Notes under the pieces: model-generated
Database searches by the model: none
Told to the model about the DNA's origin: nothing
Seen by the model: only the letters and a program-made list of their open reading frames with translations
Assembly (NCBI GenBank): GCA_965243695.1
Contig: CBDEWC010000014.1
Coordinates: forward strand, 744,001 to 808,000
DNA length: 64,000 bases
DNA from: JAKVCB01 sp965243695
GTDB lineage: Bacteria > Planctomycetota > Planctomycetia > Pirellulales > Lacipirellulaceae
Reading direction: 5' to 3'
Program-made: the position numbers and the translations under genes
In this document: one piece after another, positions 54,692 through 63,868 of the stretch
Layout: every line of letters begins with the position of its first letter
How positions within the stretch are numbered: position 1 is the first letter of the stretch

Positions 54692-55525
54692 TCAAGAAGA
54701 AAGATTGCTCGTTGAGCGCAGACTCGGTTGGTTAGGAACTCCCAATTTGGGTATCGGGACTGCGGTGGTGCTCGCTTCTTCGGTTGCCACTGGGAGCATA
54801 AGCGTAAAGGCGGTCCCCATGCCAACCTTGCTTTCGACGCGGATGCGCCCGCGATGTTCTTCGATGATATCCCGGCACATCGCCAGCCCCAGCCCGGTGC
54901 CACCTTTGCCGCTAGCATCGGGGCCTTGCTTGGTACTGTAGAATCGATCAAAGATCTTGGGTAGTTTTTCTTGCGGAATGCCAGAACCAGTGTCGCGGAT
55001 GGAAAGATCGACGGTTCCCGATGTTTGGTTTTCTGCAATGCGGATGGTAATACATCCGCCTTGCCCGATTGCCTGACGCGCGTTGGTCAGCAAGTTCAAG
55101 AGAACTTGTTGGATTTGATTCCCGCAGACATTGGCGTTGCGAGTTTGTTCGAAATCGGTCTCGACTTGAATTCGGTACTTGTGCATCTCCCGTTCAAGAA
55201 GTACGAGCGACTGACGGGTGAGCGCGACAAGATCTGTGGGGGACTTTTCGGTGCCACGGTTGCGAGCCAATCCCAGCACTCCGTTGGTGACCTTTTCGGC
55301 GCGTTGGGCTGCCGTGAGGATCTTGGTTAACGCTTTGTCTCGGGTCGGTTTGTCGTCATGGCGAAGCCCCAATTTCGCATAGTTGAGGATCGTCATGAGG
55401 ACGTTGTTGAATTCATGGGTTGTGGTACTTGCCAACTCACCCAAGGCGGCCATTTTTTGAGCTTGCCTCAACTGCTGGTGGAGGCGATTGATTTGCTCTT
55501 CGAGGGGGATCTCGTGCTGCTGCAT
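54692..55525 (-). CDS. Cytoplasmic histidine kinase without a sensor domain
   Basis: A 277-residue protein. The ATG at 55525 has a GAGGT site upstream. It starts with a short coiled coil (EEQINRLHQQLRQAQKMAAL), then the phospho-acceptor His37 in TTTHEFNNVLMTIL, an N-box (QQVLLNLLTNARQAI), and ATP lid motifs DTGSGIP and GGTGLGLAMC. There is no transmembrane helix or PAS domain, so the input must come from another protein. The HEFNN form is typical of NtrB/ZraS-type kinases. No response regulator is adjacent. Confidence 0.9.
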   Translation of the reverse strand: MQQHEIPLEEQINRLHQQLRQAQKMAALGELASTTTHEFNNVLMTILNYAKLGLRHDDKPTRDKALTKILTAAQRAEKVTNGVLGLARNRGTEKSPTDLVALTRQSLVLLEREMHKYRIQVETDFEQTRNANVCGNQIQQVLLNLLTNARQAIGQGGCITIRIAENQTSGTVDLSIRDTGSGIPQEKLPKIFDRFYSTKQGPDASGKGGTGLGLAMCRDIIEEHRGRIRVESKVGMGTAFTLMLPVATEEASTTAVPIPKLGVPNQPSLRSTSNLSS

Positions 55526-55768
55526 GATTACCTCGTGGGGCCTGCAAGTCATCCTTTGGGCAGCCAGACTGCGCAGACTGCCAAGTTGCTGCAGGCAAAA
55601 GGTTTTGCCAAGGCCGATATTCTTAACCCGTTATATTTGGGGACGTTACCACTGTTTTTCTATCGTCGTATCGAACTGGCCGACTCAAACCGAACACGCT
55701 AGAATCCCACTCCGTGGACCCTTTAATCGTTTTTTCAAACCAAGAAGCCTTTATCCGGAGGTGCAAGG

Positions 55769-56029
55769 ATGCACGCTGTGGGACTTCGAGAGCAAGCCAT
55801 TCAAGTGGCTCGTCGACTGGGATACGACATTCGGCAGGACTGGTTGGGGGGAGAAGGGAGTGGCCACTGCCTGGTTCGTGGTCGCAAGACGCTCCTGTTA
55901 GACTTGGCTGAATCGCCTGAGAGGCAATTTGCCGCAATTCGTAATGCCCTGGACGGTGAAATCCAGCTTGCCAGCGTGACCATGACCGAACAACTGGCCG
56001 ACTGGCTCGATGTTCGCAGTGTTGCCTGA
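55769..56029 (+). CDS. Small conserved hypothetical protein, 86 residues
   Basis: A CCGGAGGTGCAAGG site precedes the ATG at 55769 and supports the start. The protein is compact and likely cytoplasmic: an N-terminal helix (GLREQAIQVARRLGYDIRQD), a beta part (GSGHCLVRGRKTLLLDLAES) and a C-terminal helix. The CLVRGRKTLLLD element resembles a small nucleic acid or protein-binding fold, but I recognise no family. Its stop codon lies inside the first copy of a 17-bp duplication (56020-56053). Confidence 0.7.
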   Translation: MHAVGLREQAIQVARRLGYDIRQDWLGGEGSGHCLVRGRKTLLLDLAESPERQFAAIRNALDGEIQLASVTMTEQLADWLDVRSVA

Positions 56030-56053
56030 AAAGCGGTGTTGCCTGAAGAGCGG
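56020..56053. repeat. 17-bp direct duplication across a stop codon
   Basis: Two adjacent copies of TGTTGCCTGAAAAGCGG (second with one mismatch). The first copy includes the last codons and TGA of the 86-residue gene, so the duplication left the protein unchanged. Confidence 0.85.
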
Positions 56054-56073
56054 TGGCTTGACGCCCCGAAAAC

Positions 56074-56688
56074 TCAGGAGGATGGCCTTCGATAGAGTTG
56101 GTGTCGCTCGATGTAAGCGATAACAGGCTCGGGGGTCAGGCCTTCGATGCTATCGCCAGCACGGATCTGGTTGCGAATCAAGGAGCTGCTAATTGCTACT
56201 TCTGGCATATCTATTTGGGTTGCCCCTGTCACGCAACCTGCCTTATCCAGTAACTCGTTAAGTAGCCGGAGGTTGGATGCCGATTCACCTGCACGATGGG
56301 CCACGATGGGGCGGGCGAGTCGACATATTTCGCCCGGTTTATGCCAATTGGGGAAATCTCGTAGGGCGTCAGCACCCATCAAGAAGTGCAATTGGTCGTG
56401 GGGATGGTCCGCCTGGATCGCCCGCAGCGTATCGACCGTGAAGCTCACCCCTCCCCGGGCTATTTCCAGACGACTTAACCGAAAGGCGGAGTGGTTTAGA
56501 ATAGCTTGTTGGATCATCCCGCAGCGGTGTGTCTCTTCTGCCTTGGGGCCAGCTGGCTTGTGAGGCTGTTGGGCCGCCGGTGTAAACCATATTTCGTCGA
56601 GTTTAGCCTGTTGCAAGCAGCACTCGGCCAGCCTGAGATGGCCGTTGTGGATCGGGTCGAAGCTACCACCAAAAATACCTAAGTTCAT
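56074..56688 (-). CDS. nadD: Nicotinate-nucleotide adenylyltransferase
   Basis: A 204-residue enzyme that joins nicotinate mononucleotide and ATP to make deamido-NAD in NAD synthesis. The nucleotidyltransferase motif GGSFDPIHNGHL is at residue 6, and ISSSLIRNQIRAG near 170 is the second signature. The ATG at 56688 is preceded by AGGAG; the frame continues to 56790, but that would overlap priA and adds no conserved residues. It is divergent from priA, with 80 bases between the starts. Confidence 0.95.
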   Translation of the reverse strand: MNLGIFGGSFDPIHNGHLRLAECCLQQAKLDEIWFTPAAQQPHKPAGPKAEETHRCGMIQQAILNHSAFRLSRLEIARGGVSFTVDTLRAIQADHPHDQLHFLMGADALRDFPNWHKPGEICRLARPIVAHRAGESASNLRLLNELLDKAGCVTGATQIDMPEVAISSSLIRNQIRAGDSIEGLTPEPVIAYIERHQLYRRPSS

Positions 56689-56768
56689 GACTCCTGCCCG
56701 TAGTCCTCTGGGGAGGGTATCGTATCGGGTCTGGTCTGTGACTTCCACTACGAAACTTAATTTTACCG

Positions 56769-59075
56769 ATGTCTGACCGTCAGCGATCATTGTTCGAAAC
56801 AGACCCGGCTCCCTGGGAGGTCGACGACCGTGCTCAGCAGGCGGTTGCCACCATTGTATTCAGCGAGAGTCCCCAGGGTGAATTTGATTACCTTATTCCC
56901 CCAGAGTTTCGAGAGGCGGATAACGGTGAACGGATGCTGGAACCAGGTCGCCGTGTCGAGGTTCCCTTGGGGCGGGGCAATCGACGCATGACCGGTTATT
57001 GTGTTGCCGTCGAGTTAAAGTCTTCGGGGAGACGGCTGAAACAGGTCATTGCGGTACTCGACCCAGCGCGTTTACTTTCTCCCGCGATGCTGCGTCTTGC
57101 CCGTTGGATGGCCGACTACTACATCTGCCCGCTGGGCCAGGTTTTAGACGGTATTATTCCGGCGGGGGTTCGCCACCAGGCTGGCACCCGTGAGGTGAAG
57201 TTACTCAGTGTGCCAACACATGTCCTGGCTCAAATGACCAAACTGAAGCTTCCCAAGAAACAAGCCGAAGTCTTGCAGTTGCTGGCTACCAGTGCCAAGC
57301 CACTCACCGCGACCCAAGTTGCTGCCCAGGCCGAATGTACGGTTGGACCGGTCAATAGTCTTCGGAAGAAGGGTCTTGTCGAGGAATCGGTGGTACGTGT
57401 AGCCAGCGGATCGTCAGCCGTTGGCCCCAACACCGTAGCACGGCAAGTACCGCATGATTTGAGCGACGACCAAACGGTAGCCCTGGAGCGGGTGCTTGGC
57501 GCGATGCACGCCCGAGATCATCAAACACTTTTAATCCATGGAGTTACGGGAAGCGGTAAGACAGAAATTTACATCCGGGCGATGGAGGAGGCTGTCAGTT
57601 TTGGTCGGCAGGCGATCGTGTTGGTTCCTGAAATCAGCCTCACGCCTCAGACCGTGGCCCGGTTTCGTGCGCGGTTTGATCGGGTTGCCATTTTGCACAG
57701 TCACTTGAGCGATGTGGAACGTCATCAGCATTGGGGACGGATTGCTCGTGGGGAAGTGGAGGTCGTTGTAGGAGCCCGCAGTGCTGTTTTTGCACCGGTT
57801 CCGCACCTTGGCATGATCATTCTTGATGAAGAGCATGAATCGACCTTCAAGCAGGAGGTTGCCCCTCGTTATCACGCACGGGATGTTGCTCGGTGGCGGG
57901 CACGTGAAGAGGGCGTACCTCTTGTTCTGGGAAGCGCCACACCTTCCCTGGAAAGCTGGCAGCAGGCACAAGTTGGTGAGTTCCAGTTAGTCGAGATGCC
58001 ACGACGCGTGCTTGCCAGGGCAATGCCCGCGGTGAACACGATTGATCTGCGGTTGCAGGAACACAGTCGCCACTCGCGCGGATCGATCAGCCGCCCACTG
58101 GCTCAGGCGATCCAGACAAGTCTTCATGATGGAGGGCAAGTCATATTGATGCTGAACCGTCGCGGTTATTCGACGCACATTCAATGTCCCCAGTGTGGGG
58201 GTGTCGTGATATGCCCTCACTGCGACATGTCACTCACCTTTCACCGTCAGACCAATTCCGCCATTTGTCACTATTGCGAATATGAGATTACGGCTCCTTC
58301 GGAATGCCCCGACTGTAAATTTGGGGGAATCCGTTATTCGGGGTTGGGAACGCAAAAGCTTGAAGATGAGGTGGCAGCCCGATTTCCTGAGTATGTTTGT
58401 GTTCGCATGGATACTGACACCATGCGTCGGCCGGGAAGTCATCAAGCTGCACTGACGGCATTTCGCGAAGGCGAGGCGCAAATTTTGCTGGGGACACAAA
58501 TGATTGCTAAAGGTCTTGATTTTCCCAATGTGACGTTGGTGGGCGTCATCAATGCCGATACGGCTTTGCATTTACCTGATTTCAGGGCAGCGGAGCGAAC
58601 CTTTCAGTTGGTCACTCAAGTTGCGGGGCGCACGGGGAGGGGTGAAAAAGGAGGGCAGGTGGTTGTGCAGACATTTTCGCCAGACCACCCAGCCATTGTG
58701 GCGGCTACTCACCACGACTATGAAGCGTTCACACAGCATGAACTGCCGGCGCGCGAATTTGCCAAGTATCCTCCGTTTACGTCTCTTGTCCGTATTGTCT
58801 TTCGAGGTGAAGATGAACAGCTCACTGGTTTGGTTGCTGAAGAATACACGAAGAGCTTGATCCGAAGCGCCGAAGCCCATGACGAAGAGATCCGTGTACG
58901 GGGTCCCGCTCCTGCTCCCTTCGCAAAACTGCGTGGCTGCTACCGTTTTCACCTGCAAATGCAGTCGACCAACGTTGCCGCAATCCGGGAGATCGTGTTT
59001 GAGGTGGCTGCCGAAGTGAAGCTGCCAGACAAGGTGACCTGGACCATCGACGTCGACCCGGTCGACATGTTGTAA
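56769..59075 (+). CDS. priA: Primosomal protein N', replication restart helicase
   Basis: A 768-residue superfamily 2 helicase that reloads the replisome at stalled forks. An N-terminal DNA-binding domain (FDYLIPPEF, RWMADYYICPLGQVLDGIIPAGV) is followed by Walker A GVTGSGKTEIY, the DEEH box (IILDEEHESTFKQ), eight zinc Cys as four pairs (CPQC, CPHC, CHYC, CPDC), and ARTGRGEKGG-like helicase motif VI. It is complete and of usual length. It is divergent from nadD. Confidence 0.96.
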   Translation: MSDRQRSLFETDPAPWEVDDRAQQAVATIVFSESPQGEFDYLIPPEFREADNGERMLEPGRRVEVPLGRGNRRMTGYCVAVELKSSGRRLKQVIAVLDPARLLSPAMLRLARWMADYYICPLGQVLDGIIPAGVRHQAGTREVKLLSVPTHVLAQMTKLKLPKKQAEVLQLLATSAKPLTATQVAAQAECTVGPVNSLRKKGLVEESVVRVASGSSAVGPNTVARQVPHDLSDDQTVALERVLGAMHARDHQTLLIHGVTGSGKTEIYIRAMEEAVSFGRQAIVLVPEISLTPQTVARFRARFDRVAILHSHLSDVERHQHWGRIARGEVEVVVGARSAVFAPVPHLGMIILDEEHESTFKQEVAPRYHARDVARWRAREEGVPLVLGSATPSLESWQQAQVGEFQLVEMPRRVLARAMPAVNTIDLRLQEHSRHSRGSISRPLAQAIQTSLHDGGQVILMLNRRGYSTHIQCPQCGGVVICPHCDMSLTFHRQTNSAICHYCEYEITAPSECPDCKFGGIRYSGLGTQKLEDEVAARFPEYVCVRMDTDTMRRPGSHQAALTAFREGEAQILLGTQMIAKGLDFPNVTLVGVINADTALHLPDFRAAERTFQLVTQVAGRTGRGEKGGQVVVQTFSPDHPAIVAATHHDYEAFTQHELPAREFAKYPPFTSLVRIVFRGEDEQLTGLVAEEYTKSLIRSAEAHDEEIRVRGPAPAPFAKLRGCYRFHLQMQSTNVAAIREIVFEVAAEVKLPDKVTWTIDVDPVDML

Positions 59076-59163
59076 CCAGTTTCGTAGTTCTACTTAGCCA
59101 GGAAAGTGTGCAATTTCGCTACGGCCGCAGGTGTTGGCCCTTGGGAGTTTCCTCTGGCTGCAC

Positions 59164-59193
59164 TTGGATCAATGGGTCTGGCTACCGTAGAAT
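59164..59193 (+). promoter_or_regulatory. Candidate promoter for a leaderless transcript
   Basis: TTGGAT (59164-59169), an 18-base spacer and TAGAAT (59188-59193). Initiation six to eight bases later would fall on the ATG at 59200. The AAGGT directly before the ATG is too close to act as a ribosome site, which also fits a leaderless start. Confidence 0.35.
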
Positions 59194-59199
59194 CAAGGT

Positions 59200-61020
59200 A
59201 TGTCGTATCGTACCTTCAAACGTGTCCTGGGTGAAACGAGTCTTGAACGCAAATGTCGTTGGTGGTTTGGTATTTCGCTAGCTGTGATGCTGCTGATCAG
59301 TTTCACGTGGTATCAACGGGAGACCGACAAGCAAGTCGAGCGGAGCACCCAGGAATTAGCTCGAGAATTGGTGCGGGCTGGATTACTGGAAATCCATCTT
59401 GAGCATCTTGGAGAAATGGAACGGGGCCCCGCAAAAGGGGACTCGGTAGCGGGCGACCTGGAGAACCGCTACGACACCGACTTCTACCGTGCTTTTAACG
59501 AAAGTGCCCGTGATCTAAAACTGGGCCGCGACTTTGAGTGGCGGGCCTTAAAGCCGCATGCCACGGATGCGGAAGTCGATTATCTCGACGACACCGAGCA
59601 GCAACTCATTGAAGCCCTCCAGCGTGTTTCAATGGACGCAGAAATTGACCAGGTCGAGATCAAGCGAGACCGTGTTCATACTAACGATGAGGGAGAACGG
59701 GAATATCTCTACTACCATCCACTTCGCGCCAGTGGCGATTGTCGCGAGTGTCATAACAAGGTGTTGGGAGAAGACTGGAAGGAAGGCGATCTGATGGCCG
59801 TTGGTCGGATTACCATCAATCACCAGCCAACCGTCGATGCCAAAGCCAAGAACCAGGCTCTTGCCTGGACACAAGCTGTTGTGGTGGGCGCTCTCTCGAT
59901 GCTCTCCTTGTGGGCCATTGTCCGCTATGTCATCGTCAAACCGGTGACCCACCTCCGCGATATCAGTAACGCGGTTCGCCAGGGGGATACCGATCAACGA
60001 GCCCAGATTCGCACCGGCGATGAATTTGAGGAACTGGGTGCTGCCTTCAACCGCATGTTGCGACAGTTATTGAGCCAGCAGGAAGAGTTGCAAATCGTGA
60101 ACGAGGAACTCGATACGCGGCTTGATGAACTTGCCCAGGCCAACATGCGATTGTTCGAAATGAACCGTTTGAAAGGAGATTTCCTGGCCACCGTCAGCCA
60201 CGAATTGCGCACCCCTCTGAACAGCATCATTGGTTTTAGCGATGTTCTGACGACGATTGATACGCTCAGCGACAAACAACGCCGGTACGCGACAAACATT
60301 CAACGCTCGGGACGAATTCTCCTGGATATGATCGATGACATTTTGGACCTCGCCAAGGTAGAAAATGGCAAGATGGATGTGAAGCCCAGCGAGTTTGGGA
60401 TTGGAGCTGTCGTGGCCGCCCAATGCGATATGGCACGCCCCCTGACCGAAAGAAAAAATATCGACCTGGTCCACACAGTGGACCCTGATCTTCCTTCCAT
60501 GTTTCAAGATCAAGCCAAGGTGCAGCAGATTCTTAATAACTTGCTGTCCAATGCAATCAAGTTCACGCCTGAGGGAGGGCGCATTGATGTAAAGGTCAAC
60601 CGCCATTCTGGCGGTGATATGCAGCTGACCGTTTCCGATACGGGTGTTGGCATTAGCGAAGAAGAGCAGTCCTTGATTTTCGAGAAGTTTCGACAGGGGA
60701 CGAGCGCCGTTCCGGGAGCAGATGCCATGACCCGCGAGCATTCAGGGACCGGGCTGGGATTATCGATTGTCCGCGAACTGTGCCGTCTGCTGGGAGGTGA
60801 GGTTACCCTGCAAAGCGAACTCGGTAAAGGAAGTTCTTTTTATGTCCATTTGCCCTGGCAACTTGAAACTGAAACGCGTTTCGAAAATCCTCAAAACGAT
60901 GAACTGGAAGCCTTGACCCGACCCTTGCCAGGTGTTGCTGTCGGCAAGAGGACTGGTCAGCAGGCTGGCAATAGTGACAATGTGGGTCCGCCCACGACCA
61001 CGATTTCATCGACTCCTTAG
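59200..61020 (+). CDS. Membrane histidine kinase with a c-type haem sensor (DUF3365)
   Basis: A 606-residue sensor kinase. A helix at about 22-40 (WWFGISLAVMLLISFTWY) and another at about 225-245 enclose a periplasmic DUF3365 (Tll0287-like) domain. That domain carries a CxxCH haem c motif, Cys181-Cys184-His185 (GDCRECHNK). A HAMP linker (KPVTHLRDISNAVR), a coiled coil (QQEELQIVNEELDTRL) and the kinase core follow: His in ATVSHELRTPLN, N-box, DTGVGIS and GTGLGLSIVREL. It should sense redox state, oxygen or NO through haem. No response regulator gene is adjacent. The ATG at 59200 was taken as start. Confidence 0.92.
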   Translation: MSYRTFKRVLGETSLERKCRWWFGISLAVMLLISFTWYQRETDKQVERSTQELARELVRAGLLEIHLEHLGEMERGPAKGDSVAGDLENRYDTDFYRAFNESARDLKLGRDFEWRALKPHATDAEVDYLDDTEQQLIEALQRVSMDAEIDQVEIKRDRVHTNDEGEREYLYYHPLRASGDCRECHNKVLGEDWKEGDLMAVGRITINHQPTVDAKAKNQALAWTQAVVVGALSMLSLWAIVRYVIVKPVTHLRDISNAVRQGDTDQRAQIRTGDEFEELGAAFNRMLRQLLSQQEELQIVNEELDTRLDELAQANMRLFEMNRLKGDFLATVSHELRTPLNSIIGFSDVLTTIDTLSDKQRRYATNIQRSGRILLDMIDDILDLAKVENGKMDVKPSEFGIGAVVAAQCDMARPLTERKNIDLVHTVDPDLPSMFQDQAKVQQILNNLLSNAIKFTPEGGRIDVKVNRHSGGDMQLTVSDTGVGISEEEQSLIFEKFRQGTSAVPGADAMTREHSGTGLGLSIVRELCRLLGGEVTLQSELGKGSSFYVHLPWQLETETRFENPQNDELEALTRPLPGVAVGKRTGQQAGNSDNVGPPTTTISSTP

Positions 61021-61123
61021 GCAGTGCCTTCCGGCGTGCCTGGAGGTTTCCTTTGTGGGACTTGGAGTCCCCGCCGTTGTTGTGTTCACCCGCCTTCCAT
61101 CACCGGAGGTAAAAAGTCGATTT

Positions 61124-61573
61124 ATGTCCGAAGTTCAGCTCTATACCGATGGGGGGTGCAGTGGCAATCCGGGTCCAGGAGGATGGGCATTCCTGCTTCG
61201 GCATGCTGTTTCCGGCAAGGAGATGGAAGATTCTGGCGGGGAACCTGAAACCACCAACAATCGTATGGAATTGACCGCTGTGGTTCGTGGGTTAGGAGTG
61301 CTTACGCGACAGACGCAGGTCGAACTTTTTACCGACAGCGTCTATGTCGGCAAAGGGATTAGCGAGTGGCTTGCAAAGTGGAAGGCCAATGGTTGGCGTC
61401 GTCGTGAAGGGAAACGGTGGGCCGCGGTCAAAAATGAGGATCTCTGGCGAGAACTGGACCAGTTGCTCGGAAATCATGTGGTGACCTACACCCGCGTGGC
61501 TGGGCACAGTGGCCACCTGGAAAACGATCGGGTCGACGAGCTCGCTGTTGCAGCCTATCAAAAATATCTTTGA
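61124..61573 (+). CDS. rnhA: Ribonuclease HI
   Basis: A 149-residue nuclease that cuts the RNA strand of RNA-DNA hybrids. The active-site carboxylates are Asp in YTDGGCSGNPG, Glu in NNRMELTAV, Asp in FTDSVYV and Asp in NDRVDELA. The His loop is VAGHSGHLEND. A GGAGGT site lies about 13 bases before the ATG. It is followed by recG after 116 bases; both act on R-loops and stalled forks. Confidence 0.96.
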   Translation: MSEVQLYTDGGCSGNPGPGGWAFLLRHAVSGKEMEDSGGEPETTNNRMELTAVVRGLGVLTRQTQVELFTDSVYVGKGISEWLAKWKANGWRRREGKRWAAVKNEDLWRELDQLLGNHVVTYTRVAGHSGHLENDRVDELAVAAYQKYL

Positions 61574-61689
61574 GGCAATTCGGTCCTCCTGCCGATAAAA
61601 CCGGTTTGGTGAGGGCCCTGCGAATACGCTCAATTTGCCGCTTTTTTTCCAAGGCTGGCATAACGCCACTTCGGTTCTACAATGACAGC

Positions 61690-63813
61690 ATGGATGCGAC
61701 GAAGCGTGAAGGAGAAGGTGCCGCTCAAAAAAATACCGCCCCCGCGGAGGTATTGGCAACTCCCGTGTCCCAGGTTCGCGAGGTCACTTCGCAGTGGGTG
61801 CCGCTGTTGGACAAATTGGGTATTCGCACCGCTGCCGATCTCTTGTTTTTCTTTCCCCGCGATTACGAGGACCTCTCAGATCGCCGAGACATTGCCGACT
61901 TGGAGGAAGAAAAACTACAAACGGTACGTGGGCAGGTGGTTGAAGTGGACGGCCAGTCGAGTGGCTTTGGCAAGAGTCGTATTGGTGTGCTGGTTCGCGA
62001 CGATACCGATTCCATTCGGGCAATCTGGTTTAACCAGCCCTTCATGCGACGTAAATTTCGGGTGGGACAACATGTCCTGATGTCGGCCAAGCCACGTTCC
62101 CAGAGCGGGCGGTGGGAAATGGCGCATCCGCGGGTCAGTTGGCTTGACCATCCTGAGGAAGGAGCGGGTGTTGACTTGCTACCGCTCTATCCACTGACCG
62201 AAGGGCTCAAACAATACCAGGTGCGTCGGATTGTCACCGCTGCGCTGGAAGATTACGCCGACGCTCTTGAAGAGGTATTTCCTGAATCGCTGCTCGCGAG
62301 CCTCGATTTGCAACCACTTCATGCAGCGCTGCGGTCGATTCATAACCCTGCCAGTCGGACTGAACTGTTGGTTGCCCGCCGGCGTTTCATCTACCAGGAA
62401 TTGTTCATTCTCCAACTTGCACTTGCTGCCCGCCGTTGGCAACAAAAGGTCGGTTTTCGCGCTCCAGCCCTGCCTGCCAGTGCACAAATCGATGCGCGTA
62501 TCACGCGCCTGTTTCCGTTTGAGCTAACCTCCGGACAACGGGAAGCGATCCAGCAAGTGGCAGACGACATTGCCAGCGAAACACCCATGAACCGCCTGCT
62601 CCAGGGAGATGTTGGTAGCGGAAAGACGGTGGTGGCGGTTTATGCAATTCTCACAGCCGTCTCGCACGGATACCAGGCAGCATTGATGGCACCCACTGAA
62701 ATCCTTGCCCGTCAACATATCAACACGCTCGGAAAACTGCTTGAAAAAAGTCGAGTTCGGTGTCGGCTGCTGACTGGAAGTGTCACTGCCAAAGAACGGG
62801 CCGAAGTCCTCCAGGAAATTAAAGCTGGCGAAGTTGATGTAGTGATCGGTACCCATTCGGTGGTCCAGCAAGACGTGGAGTTTTCCAAGCTTGGACTTGT
62901 CGTGATCGACGAGCAACACAAGTTTGGCGTCCGCCAACGGGCAGCTATCCGCCAGGGTCATTATTCCCCTCATTATCTGGTGATGACTGCGACACCGATC
63001 CCGCGAACTGTGAGCATGGCACTGTTTGGCGATTTGGACGTATCGGTTTTGCGCGACATGCCACCGGGAAGGTGTCCCGTGAGTACTTACCTCATTGAGC
63101 CAGATCACCAGCAGAAGTGGTGGAATTTTGTCCGCGAGAAACTCCGCGAAGGGCGCCAAGCCTTTGTGGTGGCTCCGCTGGTCGACGAGTCGGAAAACTT
63201 CGCCGCCAGAAGTGTTGCAGAAGCCTTTGAGCAGCTCACGAATGGTGAATTAGAGGCATTTCGCGTAGGGTTGGTGCATGGGCGGCTGCACCCCCATGAA
63301 AAAGAACAAGCGATGTTAGAGTTCCGCAGTGGGAAAATCCAAGTGTTGGTTTCGACGACCGTCATCGAAGTTGGCGTCGACGTTCCCAATGCGACGATTA
63401 TGGTGGTCGACTCCCCAGAACGTTTTGGTCTCTCCCAATTGCATCAATTGCGGGGCCGGATTGGTCGAGGGGCAAATCCAGGCTTCTGCGCTGTGCTGGT
63501 CGACGAGCAACTCAGTGATTCGGCCCGAGAGCGACTCAATGCGTTTGTCTCGACCAGCGACGGGTTTGAACTGGCGGAACTTGATTTTGATCTCCGCGGA
63601 CCTGGCGATTTATTTGGGACCCGCCAGCACGGCTTGCCCCCGATGCGGATGGCGGACTTGCGTCGAGATCGCCAGATTCTGGAGGAAGCACGGCGGGAAT
63701 CACAGGCCCTGTTTGCCAAAGATCCCGGTTTGAGTAGGCCGGAGCATGCCCGCCTCCGCCGACAGATGCTGAAGCGTTATGGACAGGCCTTGGAATTGGC
63801 CGATGTTGGTTGA
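61690..63813 (+). CDS. recG: ATP-dependent DNA helicase RecG
   Basis: A 707-residue helicase that reverses stalled forks and processes branched DNA. The N-terminal wedge/OB domain (KLGIRTAADLLFFFPRDYEDL, VRGQVVEVDG) is followed by Walker A GDVGSGKTVVA, VIDEQHKFGVRQR as motif II, TATPIPRT as motif III, VGVDVPNATIM and LRGRIGRG as motif VI. The ATG at 61690 gives the family's usual N-terminus; the frame is open back to the rnhA stop but that part has no conserved residues. The stop codon lies within the first unit of a 16-bp tandem repeat. Confidence 0.95.
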   Translation: MDATKREGEGAAQKNTAPAEVLATPVSQVREVTSQWVPLLDKLGIRTAADLLFFFPRDYEDLSDRRDIADLEEEKLQTVRGQVVEVDGQSSGFGKSRIGVLVRDDTDSIRAIWFNQPFMRRKFRVGQHVLMSAKPRSQSGRWEMAHPRVSWLDHPEEGAGVDLLPLYPLTEGLKQYQVRRIVTAALEDYADALEEVFPESLLASLDLQPLHAALRSIHNPASRTELLVARRRFIYQELFILQLALAARRWQQKVGFRAPALPASAQIDARITRLFPFELTSGQREAIQQVADDIASETPMNRLLQGDVGSGKTVVAVYAILTAVSHGYQAALMAPTEILARQHINTLGKLLEKSRVRCRLLTGSVTAKERAEVLQEIKAGEVDVVIGTHSVVQQDVEFSKLGLVVIDEQHKFGVRQRAAIRQGHYSPHYLVMTATPIPRTVSMALFGDLDVSVLRDMPPGRCPVSTYLIEPDHQQKWWNFVREKLREGRQAFVVAPLVDESENFAARSVAEAFEQLTNGELEAFRVGLVHGRLHPHEKEQAMLEFRSGKIQVLVSTTVIEVGVDVPNATIMVVDSPERFGLSQLHQLRGRIGRGANPGFCAVLVDEQLSDSARERLNAFVSTSDGFELAELDFDLRGPGDLFGTRQHGLPPMRMADLRRDRQILEEARRESQALFAKDPGLSRPEHARLRRQMLKRYGQALELADVG

Positions 63814-63868
63814 AAGGGCCGTTGGTTGAAAGGGCCGTTGGTTGAAAGGGCCGTTGGTTGAAAGGGCC
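63805..63868. repeat. Four perfect 16-bp tandem repeats across the recG stop codon
   Basis: The unit GTTGGTTGAAAGGGCC is repeated four times without mismatch. The first unit contains the last codons and TGA of recG. The remaining 132 bases to the window end show nothing that I can support. Confidence 0.95.

Noticed and set aside
54433..54735. 100-codon rightward ORF between the propeller protein and the histidine kinase
   Set aside because: It overlaps the kinase 3' end, has no ribosome site and shows no recognisable domain or regular secondary-structure pattern.
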